Positions 12,201 through 20,273 of a stretch of 64,000 nt of DNA are shown here, piece after piece. The stretch lies in the NCBI GenBank assembly GCA_021229015.1, contig CM037788.1:42827774-42891773 (forward strand), given 5' to 3'. Below the pieces are notes generated by a model, which was not told the DNA's origin, searched no databases, and saw only the letters and a list, made by a program, of their open reading frames with translations. The DNA comes from Solen grandis (Eukaryota > Mollusca > Bivalvia > Adapedonta > Solenidae). How positions within the stretch are numbered: position 1 is the stretch's first letter; each line of letters starts with the position of its first letter. Position numbers and translations under genes: made by a program.

Positions 12201-13588
12201 TAAATCTTGCATTATTAAGCACCATTATTCCATTTCTTTGTATTAACTTATATATTTAATACCTTTGAAATAAGCAAACGGAAAGCCGCTTCGTTTGTAT
12301 CTTAAACAAACGACTTCTAGTCATCTCTTGTGTTTACATCTATTTCATTTTACCCAGTGTTTGTATTAATCGGGAATTTCTTAAGATTGAATGTGAAAAT
12401 GATATATGCATTGGTGTTAAACATTGTCAGTGTGTGTGTGTATGTCCTATGGTACTAATTATTTTTCCAGACCATTCCAAATGATATACTCTGATACATT
12501 GTTGAATGGACATTTAATGCATTGTTACGGAAAAGTCTCTATCTGCATGATGAGATTTTCGATTATTGTGTACTACTGGCGTAAACTCATGTTAAAAGAC
12601 TCCAGGGGCCATTATTATAATTAGCTAGCTTTTCTGTTTTCAATATGTACTATATAGCATGGATCAAATTCAACTCAGTGAAACTGATAATAAGATCATA
12701 GACGAATGAGATCAAATGATGGAAATACCATACCCAAAACACACTGGAAACTTCCTGTGCCATTAAAGGTTTGAGTATCATTCTGGCAATACCGCTCACT
12801 AGTGTCAGCGTCCAGGATATATCCCTCATTACACGTGTATGTCCGTTTGTCTCCGGCCTGTTGACCTGTTCCCGTGATGATTCCGTTTTCAATTGTACCC
12901 ACTTCCGGGCAAACCTAAGAAACAGCCATGACAGGGTATGGTAGATAATGAAATTACTTCATTATATTCGTTTTGTCATTAGCATTATACTCTGATCAAA
13001 TAAATATCTGACTTAATTGCGTATCACCAATTTAGCAGGGTTCGATCCTTAGTTGATACAGTACTATTATTGGAATGAAGTTTGATCTACCGTTCTGACA
13101 TTTGGGGTTCCTTATACACCAGTGGAATACCAACAGAGTGCCAACTAAAGGAAGCCCAAATAAACTATTGAACCATATGTTGAAAAAAATATCAGGTTTT
13201 TGAAAACAATATTAAGATTTCAAATTTATTATCAACTTTTTTTATTTTATTGAACAATCGTCATGGGCTGATTCATACAATTAAGTATAATATTAAAGAC
13301 AAAGTCCAAAATGATTAAACCTTATTAACGCAGGTAACATGCTTAGCAATTTTTAAATTTAAGTTATAATGACAACGATATGGTGGGGATGGGGATGATA
13401 ATGATTAGAATGGGGATGATAATGATAAGAAATGGGATGCTAATGGTGGTAATTATAGAACATTACATATGGAGAACATGATCGTGACCCCGGTTGTCCA
13501 GTCAGGTCAAAGTCACCCTCACATGTACACGCTTTGGATGAACATCGTAAGTTGTCGTTAACACCGCAATCCTTTGAGTTCTTGCACT
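117..13588 (-). CDS. Multi-exon EGF-like/sushi (CCP) repeat protein gene, partial at both ends
   Basis: Minus-strand gene assembled from 14 visible exons. In transcript order they are one EGF/EB-like exon (13467-13588), a divergent sushi exon (12734-12914), a sushi exon (9314-9487) and eleven near-identical sushi exons down to 117. Junction phases agree throughout: the EGF-like exon ends in phase 0, the next starts in phase 0 and ends in phase 1, and all later exons are 1-1. Each sushi repeat has four Cys, a GY after Cys2 and, in twelve of thirteen, a Trp before Cys4. Sushi modules are extracellular binding folds found in complement regulators, adhesion proteins and secreted lectins. Which of these this is cannot be told here. 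No signal peptide, membrane segment, start or stop codon is in view, so the 5' end lies above 13588 (possibly in or beyond the N gap) and the 3' end below position 1. The sushi identification is firm; the biological role is unknown. Confidence 0.85.
470..643 (-). CDS. Sushi exon, array copy 10
   Basis: 174-nt phase 1-1 exon with AG acceptor at 645-644 and GT donor at 469-468. S17/G19 class. Differences from the array consensus are S24A, D32E and L42S. All four Cys, Trp49 and the NKS sequon (residues 37-39) are kept. Its upstream intron is type A. Confidence 0.86.
1201..1374 (-). CDS. Sushi exon, array copy 9
   Basis: 174-nt phase 1-1 exon, open throughout. P17/D19 class (IPGD instead of ISGG after residue 15), otherwise consensus. 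Acceptor AG at 1376-1375, donor GT at 1200-1199. The upstream intron is type B and the downstream intron border is type d. It has no internal ATG, so a start-to-stop search misses it. Confidence 0.85.
1939..2112 (-). CDS. Sushi exon, array copy 8
   Basis: 174-nt phase 1-1 exon. S17/G19 class with a single change from consensus (L42S), shared with copy 10. Upstream intron type A, downstream border type c. Four Cys, GY, Trp and the NKS sequon are present. Confidence 0.86.
2599..2772 (-). CDS. Sushi exon, array copy 7
   Basis: 174-nt phase 1-1 exon. P17/D19 class with the private change D31E next to Cys30. Upstream intron type B, downstream border type d. Open, with intact AG and GT sites. Confidence 0.85.
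3339..3512 (-). CDS. Sushi exon, array copy 6 (recombinant unit)
   Basis: 174-nt phase 1-1 exon of P17/D19 class. Its upstream intron is type B, but its downstream border is the type c otherwise linked to the S17/G19 class. The unit therefore looks like a crossover product with a breakpoint near the 3' end of the exon. The intron upstream of copy 7 is also type B, which breaks the A/B alternation at this point. Confidence 0.85.
4076..4249 (-). CDS. Sushi exon, array copy 5 (recombinant unit)
   Basis: 174-nt phase 1-1 exon of P17/D19 class lying between a type A upstream intron and a type c downstream border, both normally associated with S17/G19 exons. This is what a short gene-conversion tract covering the exon would leave. 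The coding sequence is intact. Confidence 0.85.
4794..4967 (-). CDS. Sushi exon, array copy 4
   Basis: 174-nt phase 1-1 exon, a typical P17/D19 unit: type B intron upstream, type d border downstream. No other change from the consensus. AG and GT sites intact. Confidence 0.86.
5532..5705 (-). CDS. Sushi exon, array copy 3
   Basis: 174-nt phase 1-1 exon that matches the S17/G19 consensus exactly. Type A intron upstream, type c border downstream. It is a good reference copy for the array. Confidence 0.86.
6245..6418 (-). CDS. Sushi exon, array copy 2
   Basis: 174-nt phase 1-1 exon, a typical P17/D19 unit (type B upstream intron, type d border). Protein nearly identical to copy 4. Confidence 0.86.
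6982..7155 (-). CDS. Sushi exon, array copy 1 (first of the array)
   Basis: 174-nt phase 1-1 exon, S17/G19 class with L13V. Its upstream intron (7156 onward) is unlike types A and B, so this exon marks the 5' boundary of the amplified block. Joined to the preceding exon at 9314, the split codon reads Asp, giving DCGSTPPS as in every other unit. Confidence 0.86.
7943..8088. mobile_element. Palindromic MITE-like element, copy 1
   Basis: About 58-bp arms in inverted orientation: 'GACATGAATTGTTATTTCAT' on the left, and on the right 'ATGAAATGACAATTCATGTC' ending at 8084. They surround a loop containing GCGAGCCTCTGGCGAGC. No coding capacity. Confidence 0.8.
8491..8636. mobile_element. Palindromic MITE-like element, copy 2
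   Basis: Second copy of the palindrome at 7943, with the same arms and loop (GCGAGCCTCTGGCAAGC). It begins the second tandem unit. Confidence 0.8.
9314..9487 (-). CDS. Sushi exon preceding the array
   Basis: Exon of the same 174-nt length and phase (1-1), but clearly diverged in sequence. It has DCGS at the start, VTCDNGF at Cys2, CQTDGNWE before the last Cys and CVIG at the end. Four Cys and the Trp are kept. Acceptor AG at 9489-9488. Donor GT at 9313-9312 is preferred over the next GT (9311-9310) because it keeps phase 1. It is the likely ancestor or sister of the array exons, since both length and DCGS start are shared. Confidence 0.8.
10017..10123. repeat. 62-bp direct repeat, two copies
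   Basis: 'TTACGGCTTTCCGCAAACCT' occurs near 10018 and 10079, each followed by GAAAACGTATAGGGTTTGTTAT. A degraded third occurrence lies near 12007 (CACGGCTTACCGCAAACCT). Confidence 0.85.
10272..11062. repeat. Tandem duplication of a ~451-bp block
   Basis: The blocks begin at about 10274 and 10725 and both carry, in order, TTTGACGTCAGCTTCA, AGTTTGTTCGC, AACTTTGGTCC, ATTGGACAGC and AAAGTCACGTGGTTATGACG. Repeated TGACGTCA and CACGTG words are a consequence of the duplication. A short open frame over the first block is not conserved in the second. Confidence 0.8.
11429..11710. mobile_element. Palindromic MITE with tandem-repeat arms, flanked by TA
   Basis: The ends are inverted: TACGGTGGCATAGAGGTGAC on the left, and on the right GTCACCTCTATTCCACCGTA. 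Each arm is filled with repeats of about 20 bp containing GTCGAGGGAACGAGATAATA, in opposite orientation on the two sides. A TA flanks each end, as in Tc1/mariner-type insertions. The terminal motif TACGGTGGCATA recurs in the MITE at 38628. Confidence 0.85.
12734..12914 (-). CDS. Sushi exon, divergent
   Basis: 181-nt exon, phase 0 at its start (acceptor TTCTTAG) and phase 1 at its end (donor GTATGG). It encodes VCPEVGTIENG, then YTCNEGYIL, then Cys3 in YCQND and Cys4 in FQCVL. This is a CCP pattern with four Cys, but the usual Trp before Cys4 is replaced by Phe. The in-frame TAG just upstream is the splice acceptor itself. The phase-0 junction to the EGF-like exon and the phase-1 junction to the exon at 9487 both fit. 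Confidence 0.75.
13384..13450. repeat. Minisatellite GGGGATGATAATGATTAGAAT
   Basis: About two and a half imperfect copies of a GGGATGATAATGAT-type unit inside the short intron before the EGF-like exon. Confidence 0.7.
13467..13588 (-). CDS. EGF/EB-like cysteine-rich exon
   Basis: 122-nt exon after a strong pyrimidine tract and TTACAG acceptor. It ends in phase 0 at a GTAATG donor. It encodes ECKNSKDCG, then LRCSSKACTCEGDFDL, then a final SCSPY. Six Cys with a C-x-C followed by a Gly/Asp turn fit EGF-like or EB-type modules, but the spacing does not separate the two. Acceptor choice is 2 nt ambiguous (AG-AG). It lies 5' of the sushi exons, so the protein probably reads EGF-like, then sushi repeats. 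No further 5' exon was recognised. Confidence 0.6.
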
Positions 13589-13664
13589 CTGTAACAAGAA
13601 AAAAGAAGAGAAATACTATGAAAAGTCTACCAAAAACATATATGATTATGTCACAGTACCGTTA

Positions 13665-13791
13665 ACTCACAATAGGGGAGAATCATTTGTAAGTGGCCGG
13701 GTAGCTCAGTCGGTAGAGCATTCGCCCTGTAAGCGAAATGCCCCGGGTTCGAGTCCCGGTCAGGCTGCATATTTTTCTCACCCTGTGACAA
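13665..13791 (+). mobile_element. tRNA-Thr-like repeat element, copy 1
   Basis: A tRNA-shaped sequence (13695-13767) lies between flanks that recur, inverted, at 35682-35809. The shared flanks are CTCACAATAG on the 5' side and TTTTTCTCACCCTGTGACA on the 3' side. Because homology continues beyond the tRNA body, this is better read as a small tRNA-derived repeat family than as two independent tRNA genes. Confidence 0.7.
13695..13767 (+). tRNA. tRNA-Thr(TGT)-like cloverleaf, probably not a functional gene
   Basis: A 73-nt fold can be drawn: acceptor GGCCGGG/TCAGGCT (two wobble pairs and one mismatch), D arm GCTC/GAGC, anticodon stem TTCGC/GCGAA around CCTGTAA, and T arm CCGGG/CCCGG around TTCGAGT. 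A and B boxes are good. Position 33 is C rather than the near-universal T, and the acceptor stem is imperfect. It is read as TGT (Thr). The recurring flanks argue for a SINE-like repeat. A working tRNA gene remains possible. Confidence 0.4.
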
Positions 13792-14422
13792 TTAAATACA
13801 TACTAGCAGAAAAAATGCTCGTGATTCTGAACCAGGTTTATGATAAAGGACATGTGGTTAAAATATCCGGAGTACTAGTATGATGCAAAGACCATGAACA
13901 CATGTGTAATATTATCGGACTCCCTATTGTTGTATTACGTCCGATTATGTATGGTATATACAACTCTTGATTATAACATTACTGTTGTTCTGGTCATGCA
14001 ACGTCTGCTACAACTATTGACTGTTGCTAATATTAAATCCTATGCTGTTAGTACATATCTTCTGATTATTTCTGTTTGGCTGTGTTGTGCCTGGCTAATG
14101 GCCAGTATATATAGCTGGTTAGTGAAGGTTCCAGAGATAGGACTTGGTAGAGACCTGTGTAAACACGTAGAGAGAGAGAGACCTAGGACACAGATCCTCC
14201 AGTCCCGACCTTGGGCTAGGTACGCTACATGGCAGCGCTCAGTCTGAGTAGACCATGGCCTGTCATGCTAAATTAAGTGTAAACTGTGTGAAGGCTACTT
14301 GTCTTGTATACGGTCATTATACGACATAATTATGCTAGGTTATGTACACTCTTTAGGAGTTTAATGGTGATCGTCATTGGTCTCCTCAGTCATTGTATTG
14401 CATTCTCTCAATGATTTATAAC
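13792..14422. other. No gene recognised; TATA-containing segment before the gap
   Basis: AT-rich sequence with a TATATATAGC box near 14108, a GA-rich stretch (14171-14180) and GC-richer sequence up to 14260. A 117-codon frame on the plus strand has no recognisable domain. The layout is reminiscent of an LTR, but no paired LTR or primer-binding site can be shown because the assembly gap follows. Confidence 0.3.
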
Positions 14423-14522
14423 NNNNNNNNNNNNNNNNNNNNNNNNNNNNNNNNNNNNNNNNNNNNNNNNNNNNNNNNNNNNNNNNNNNNNNNNNNNNNN
14501 NNNNNNNNNNNNNNNNNNNNNN
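14423..14522. other. Assembly gap (100 N)
   Basis: Exactly 100 N, the conventional size for a gap of unknown length. It may hide 5' exons of the sushi gene. Confidence 0.99.
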
Positions 14523-14690
14523 TTTTTTATCCAAAACGTAATTACGTCTAAGTAACAACCGGCTCTTGTTGACAGTCTTCTATAATGGACCCCTCGTAAC
14601 CTTTCAAAATCGATCGACTTTAAAGCAAGTTTAGTGCCGTCCTTAATGGTCGGAATTAAAAGAGACTCAGTGGGATACATTTATCTGATC

Positions 14691-14880
14691 GCGGAGTTCT
14701 AACTTTACTTATTTATCAGATATGGGATTGTAAAATAGATTAGAGGATAGGTGCGGAGTTCTAACTTTACTTATTTATCAGATATGGGATTGTAGAATAG
14801 ATTAGAGGATAGGGGCGGAGTTCTAACTTTACTTATTTATCAGATATGGGATTGTAAAACAGATTAGAGGATAGGTGCGA
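14691..14880. repeat. 62-bp tandem repeat, three copies
   Basis: GCGGAGTTCTAACTTTACTT begins at 14691, 14753 and 14815. The copies are almost identical. It lies shortly after the gap, so a longer array may have caused the assembly break. Confidence 0.92.
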
Positions 14881-15624
14881 GGTTCGTTTCTATCGCAATA
14901 TTTTCTTCTTTCGATATTGCATTTGCAGTCTCTAGTAAGGTCTATATAATTAAAAAAGTAAATGTTTCAGCATCTTTTATTTTGACCACATTGTAGCAAT
15001 TAAATAATCTTATTTTGTTTATATCTGATGGAGATTTTTCTAGAAAATATGTCTATTCAAACAATCGTCTTTTTAACAAATTAATCTACTTACTATCTTT
15101 GATTGATTTTCTGATTCTGACAGTAAACGCCTGGTATAAAAACAAAGAAATATTAACACATACAAAATCTCTTGCAAGACATATTTAACTGTTTGTGTTA
15201 TGTGTTGTATAAAACTATATACTAAAAATAATTATAGTATTACTAAGTATTAGAAAATGTAAAAAGCATTTCCGAAAAAAAAAATGTATTGCTTTGTTTG
15301 CGTATTGGGTTACATATACATTCAAACATCTCCTTGCCAGTATATCAGTCATTTGGAGACGTTTGACTATATGAGACAAATAAGGAGCTGCCTCCCTGCA
15401 ATGCCATGATGAAGACAGTCATGGTATTACACCTTCTAATAGTATTCTGGTAGGGTTGTTCCCACTTTGCCAACTTTCCATATTTTGGTACAATAATTAT
15501 GTATGTTGGCTAAGAAGGAATTAGACCAGGCAGTGTAAAGGTGTTAAATGCGTCGTGCGGTGTCATATGAAAAAATGAAATAATAGTGCATATATAAATA
15601 CAGAATATAACTGTGTGTCACATT
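14881..15624. other. No feature recognised
   Basis: AT-rich sequence without coding signal or repeat that I can identify. Confidence 0.4.
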
Positions 15625-15636
15625 AAAAATCATTGA

Positions 15637-15834
15637 CTTGACTATTTGTGTTTACCGTCGCTTTGACAGTATTTCAGTCATATAGCAACGTCCAGCTAAT
15701 TACAGGTGGAGGAAGACCCCGAATGCACGGAGGCATCCGGGTAGAACGGTAGAACCACCGACCTACCGCAAATCAGCTGGAAGGCTTCCTCACATGAAAA
15801 TCCGAATGGCCTTGCCGGGATTCGAACCCACGCG
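15637..15834 (-). mobile_element. tRNA-derived SINE, 5'-truncated, with 12-bp target duplication
   Basis: Read on the minus strand it begins within the tRNA-related head (B box GGGTTCGAATCCCGGCA), continues through a body containing TTTTCATGTGAGGAAGCCTT and ends in AGCGACGGTAAAC. The direct repeat AAAAATCATTGA flanks it at 15625-15636 and 15835-15846. Relatives are at 17969, 38371 and 40472. Confidence 0.85.
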
Positions 15835-15875
15835 AAAAATCATTGAAAAAAATGCGCATGACAAATATAAATGCA

Positions 15876-16190
15876 CAGTCCCCGGTGGCCGAATAGATAG
15901 AGCGTCCGCCTCGGGAGCGGGAGGTCGTGGGTTCGATCCCCGGCTGCGACATACCAAAGTAAAAAATGGTACTGCTATAGTTCCCTTGCTTGGCGCTCAG
16001 CATATAAAGGTAGTTGCAGGACTGGTTGGCCCCGGTGTCAGGATAATGTGACTGAGTGTGGTACCATGCCACATGTCTACGGCGTGATACTGCAGTGTGA
16101 CAGCACTATATCTGTCCCAAGTAGACATCGTCTCCAAATGACTGAAATACTGTCGGTGGGACGTTAAACCCCCAAAAAACAAACAAACAA
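15876..16190 (+). mobile_element. Full-length tRNA-derived SINE with target duplication
   Basis: The head (GTCCCCGGTGGCCGAATAGA ... GGTTCGATCCCCGGC) is a tRNA-like pol III promoter. The body follows (GCTTGGCGCTCAGCATAT, GGATAATGTGACTGAGTG, GTAGACATCGTCTCCAAATG, TGAAATACTGTCGG, ACGTTAAACCC) and the end is an (AAAC)n tail. Flanking repeats of 15 bp with one mismatch (ACAAATATAAATGCA 15861-15875, ACAAATATAATTGCA 16187-16201) prove insertion by retrotransposition. At least four other copies of this family are in the window. A mollusc V-SINE called RUDI is a candidate family, not confirmed here. Confidence 0.9.
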
Positions 16191-16586
16191 ATATAATTGC
16201 ATGTATAATTGTCTTGAAAATATTCATATGACAACTAAAATTTAATAGTGAATAATTATGTTCTGAGAGCCAAACACAGTGGATCCTTTGTATTTAACGT
16301 TTTAACCAAAATAATAGTGAGCGTAAATACAGTGTGTCTTCTCTTAGTGACGTTGTCTACTAAATGAATAGCTTTTTTCCCCCTTAGTTACAAATGATCT
16401 ATGTGGATTGAATGCATTGTTAATGTGTTGAGTATCGGACGAACATGTCAATGAATATTGGAAACCATAATGTCTTTGAGATAACTGGGTGATTTGTATA
16501 GTTTTTTATGTATATAGTAGGAACAGTGTAAAATAACGATCAATTGTTTTAAATTCAAAAATGTGCACATCACATATGGCAACTTT

Positions 16587-17965
16587 GTTGATTGATTGAT
16601 TTTTATACGCCGCCGGAGGCGGTCGTATATTGGCGTCATCCGTCTGTCCGTCTGTCCGTACGTCCGTACGTCCATATCTTGTGAACGCAACTCCTCCGAC
16701 ATTTCTGAATTTTTTTTTCAAAACTTGGTCAATGTCATTACTATAATGGGTAGATGTGCATGAAGTGGCGATTTTCCGGTTCATTGATTTTTACAAGATT
16801 TGTGTCCCTTGAAACTTGGTCTCTGTAGCTGATTGATACTGCAGCCTTGTGAACGCAACTCCTCCTACATTTCTGAATGAATCTTTTCAAAACTTGTTCA
16901 ATGTCATTACTATAATGGGTAGATGTGCATGAAGTGGCAATTTTCCGGTCCATTGATTTTACAAGATTTGTGTCCCTTGAAACTTAGTCTCTGTAGCTGA
17001 TCGATATTGCAGCCTTGTGAACGCAACTCCTCCTACATTTCTGAATGAATCTTTTCAAAACTTGTTCAATGTCATTACTATAATGGGTAGATGTGCATGA
17101 AGTGGCGATTTTCCGGTCCATTGATTTTTACAAGATTTGTGTCCTTTGAAACTTAGTCTCTGTAGCTGATTGATACTGCAGCCTTGTGAACGCAACTCCT
17201 CCTACATTTCTGAATGAATCTTTTCAAAACTTGGTCAAAGTTATTTCTATAATGGGTAGATGTGCATAAAGTGGCGATTTTCTGGTCCATTGATTTTTAC
17301 AAGATTTGTGTCCCTTGAAACTTAGTCTCTGTTGCTGATTGATATTGCAGCCTTGTGAACGCAACTCCTCCTACATTTCTGAATGAATCTTTTCAAAACT
17401 TGGTCAAAGTTATTTCTATAATGGGTAGATGTGCATGAAGTGGCGATTTTCCGGTCCATTGATTTTTACAAGATTTGTGTCCCTTGAAACTTAGTCTCTG
17501 TGGCTGATTGATACTGCAGCCTTGTGAACGCAACTCCTCCTACATTTCTGAATGAATCTTTTCAAAACTTGGTCAATGTCATTACTATAATGGGTAGATG
17601 TGCACGAAGTGGCGATTTTCCAGTCCATTGATTTTTAAAAGATTTGTGTCCCTTGAAACTTAGTCTCTGTAGCTGATTGATATTGCAGCCTTGTGAACGC
17701 AACGCGATTTTCCGGTTCATTGATTTTTATACTACCCAGGCAACCACAATCTCAGGCCCCTGTCTTTTCATCATCTTTAGTGATTGCCTCACTTTGAGAA
17801 AAGTATATTTGTGAATATACTGCTCTTTCAGCTAAATTAATTAGTCTCATATACTTCATTATGAGCATATGCTTACAGAAATGTTAAAAGCAATAATTAA
17901 AAGGACCCTCTTGGTCTTTATATTTTGTGGCGGTGTATATTGTGGCAGCACTGAAACTCTTGTTT
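16587..17965 (-). mobile_element. Tandem-core (pearl-like) element with 168-169-bp units
   Basis: On the plus strand it starts with a hairpin (TATACGCCGCCGGAGGCG, 16603-16630). A TCCG/TCTG microsatellite (16640-16673) follows, then a core array, and the element ends near 17965 in CTGAAACTCTTGTTT. GAACGCAACT recurs at 16851, 17019, 17188, 17358, 17526 and 17694. The last unit is cut short and joined to another core segment. Microsatellite, cores and hairpin are the layout of bivalve pearl elements in reverse orientation. Confidence 0.8.
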
Positions 17966-17968
17966 AGA

Positions 17969-18131
17969 GTTTACTGTCGCTGCGACAGTATTTCAATCAT
18001 GTAGCGGCGACATACCGCAAGCCAGCTGGAAGGCTTCCTCACATGAAAATCCGAATGACCCTTCCGGGACTCGACCCACGCGGTGAGAGACTGAGTGGAT
18101 GTTAAAGGCATCGACTTTACCAACTCGACAA
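17969..18131 (-). mobile_element. tRNA-derived SINE (same family as 15637)
   Basis: Shares TTTACTGTCGCTGCGACAGT, AGCTGGAAGGCTTCC and TCACATGAAAATCCGAATG with the SINE at 15637. It extends further into the tRNA head (GGGTCGAGTCCCGG and an A-box-like GAGTTGGTAAAG on the minus strand). It directly abuts the end of the tandem-core element. Confidence 0.75.
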
Positions 18132-18193
18132 CTAAATAACTTATTATAAGGCAATTAAAAATATTCAAATTACATACATCTACTGTCAACGCC

Positions 18194-18202
18194 AGCCGCT
18201 GG
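18194..18202. repeat. Target-site duplication, left (AGCCGCTGG)
   Basis: Nine-base repeat flanking the foldback element. It matches 20265-20273 exactly and occurs once in the paralogous empty site at 28603-28612 (CACCGCTTG region). Confidence 0.85.
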
Positions 18203-20264
18203 AGGTGTGTGAAGTTAGCGCGTAGATCGTAATCGAAACTATAACTAATTTTCTTTGTCGATCTGGGTCGTAGATCGTAGCTAAACAATTGAAATAAACC
18301 AAAATAAATGGTTGAGCTGGATCGTAGATCGTAGCTCAACCATTGAAAAAGTTCACGGAATGGTTGAGCTGGGTCGTAGATTGTAGCTCAACCATTCAAA
18401 TAAACCAAAATAAATGGTTGAACTGGATCGTAGATCGTAGCTCAACCATTGAAAAGTTCATGGAATGGTTGAGCTGGGTCGTAGATCGTAGCTCAACCAT
18501 TGAAATAAACCAATATAAATGGTTGACCTGGATCGTAGATCGTAGCTCAACCATTGAAATAAAGATTAATGGATGATCTGGATCGTAGATCGTATTTTAG
18601 TCGTCGTCGGTAATATTGTACTCGTCTGGAAAATGAACTTGTCGGGAAAAATTATCTGTCGCTTTTAGTTTAGTTTTAGTCGTAAACTAGTTATATATTT
18701 GTCTTCTTTTTTAAAAGTCAGGAAAAAGTCGCATAATCAACCAATATTACATTTGTCAGGAAACTTTTGTTCTTCGGGAAAATATTCTCGTCGGGAAAAT
18801 TGCATTTGTCGGGAAAAAAAATGCTTTCGTCGGGAAAAGAGTTTCCGTCGAAAATCTTTTTACTTGTCGGGAATATCTCATTCGTCGGAAAAGTTTCCGT
18901 CTGGAAATTTTCTGTTCGTCGGGAAAAATTATATGTCGGAAATTTATCATTAGTTGTGAAAATTGTATTTCGTCGGGATTACTGTACTCGTCGGGAAAAT
19001 TGCATTTGTCGGAAAAAAATGCTTTCGTCGGGAAAAGAGTTTCCTTCGAAAAACTTTGTACTTGTCGGGAATATCTCATTCGTCGGAAAAGTTTCCGTCG
19101 GCAAATTTTCTGTTCGTCGGGAAAAATTTTATGCCGGAAATTTATTATTAGTTGTGAAAATTGTATTTTGTCGGGATTATTGTACTCGTAGGGAAAATTG
19201 CATTTGTCGGAAAAAAATGCTTTCGTCGGGAAAAGAGTTTCCTTCAAAAATCTTTGAACTTGTCGGGAATATCTCATTCGTCGGAAAAAGTTTCCGTCGG
19301 AAAATTTTCTGTTCGTCGGGAAATATTTTATGTCGGGAATTTAGTATTAGTTGTGAAAATTGTATTTTGTTAATATTTTTATCTTCGTCGGGATAATTGT
19401 ACTCGTCGGAAAATTGTATTAATCGGAAAGTTATGTGCTCGTCGGAAAAAATTGTATTCGTCTCGAAAAGTGCTTCCGTCGGGAAATTTTGTAGTCGTTG
19501 GGAATCTCATTCGTCGGAAAAGCTTCCGTCGGAAAATTTTTGTTCGCGGGATCTACGACCTAGCTCAACCATTCCATGAACATTTTCAGTGGTCGAGCTA
19601 CGATCTACGATCCAGCTCAACCATTTATTTTGGTTTATTTCAATGGTTGAGCTACGATCTACGATCCAGCTCAACCATTTATATTGGTTTATTTGAATGG
19701 TTGAGCTACGATCTACGACCCAGCTCAACCATTCCATGAACATTTTCAATGGTCGAGCTACGATCTACGATCCAAGTCAACCATTTATATTGGTTTATTT
19801 CAATGGTTGAGCTACGATCTACGACCCAGCTCAACCATTCCATGATTGGTTTATTTCAATGGTTGAGCTACGATCTACGATCCAGCTCAACCATTTATAA
19901 TGGTTTATTTGAATGGTTGAGCTACGATCTACGACCCAGCTCAACCATTTATAATGGTTTATTTGAATGGTTGAGCTACGATCTACGATCCAGCTCAACC
20001 ATTCCATGAACATTTTCAGTGGTCGAGCTACGATCTACGATCCAAGTCAACCATTTATATTGGTTTATTTCAATGGTTGAGCTACGATCTACGACCCAGC
20101 TCAACCATTCCATGAAAGTTTTCAATGGTCGAGCTACGATCTACGATCCAGCTCAACCATTTATATGGTTTATTTAATGGTTGGAATACGACCCAGGTCG
20201 ACAAAGAAAATTAGTTTTAGTGTTGATTTACGATCTACGATCTACGCGCTAACTTCACACACCT
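18203..20264. mobile_element. 2.06-kb foldback (FB-like) transposable element
   Basis: The termini are inverted: AGGTGTGTGAAGTTAGCGCG on the left, and the exact complement ends the right side (CGCGCTAACTTCACACACCT). The arms are arrays of a ~62-bp unit that is itself palindromic (GGTTGAGCTGGGTCGTAGAT / TCGTAGCTCAACC). The left arm is about 0.4 kb and the right about 0.7 kb. The middle is a ~198-bp tandem repeat rich in CGTCGGGAAAA (18956, 19154, 19353). Long inverted repeats made of tandem units with a 9-bp target duplication are the hallmarks of Drosophila FB elements. No transposase frame is present, so the element must be non-autonomous. Confidence 0.85.
18600..19545. repeat. Central ~198-bp tandem repeat of the foldback element
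   Basis: At least three units marked by GTGAAAATTGTATT at 18956, 19154 and 19353. Within each, CGTCGG(G)AAAA recurs roughly every 20-25 bp. Long open frames read through it in several phases because the short motif lacks stops. They are not genes. Confidence 0.85.
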
Positions 20265-20273
20265 AGCCGCTGG
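20265..20273. repeat. Target-site duplication, right (AGCCGCTGG)
   Basis: Exact copy of 18194-18202. Sequence beyond it (ACTAATAGC...) continues the copy A / copy B alignment. Confidence 0.85.

Larger units (their letters stand above)
9488..12733 (-). other. Intron between the 12734 and 9314 exons
   Basis: 3.2-kb intron holding a short direct repeat (10017-10123), a duplicated block of about 450 bp (10272-11062) and a palindromic element (11429-11710). Positions 9488-10016 and 11711-12733 show no exon. A 10-bp inverted match CGGCTTTCCG / CGGAAAGCCG (10021 and 12279) could mark the ends of one inserted element. Confidence 0.55.

Noticed and set aside
13894..14247. 117-codon plus-strand frame, or an LTR with TATA box
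   Set aside because: No domain, no paired LTR, no primer-binding site visible before the gap. Left as an unexplained segment.
18343..20013. Open frames with repeating WLSWVVDRSSTI, SYDLRSSSTI or FRREKSF phrases
   Set aside because: They are translations, in several frames and both strands, of the tandem units inside the foldback element. Period and content follow the DNA repeat.
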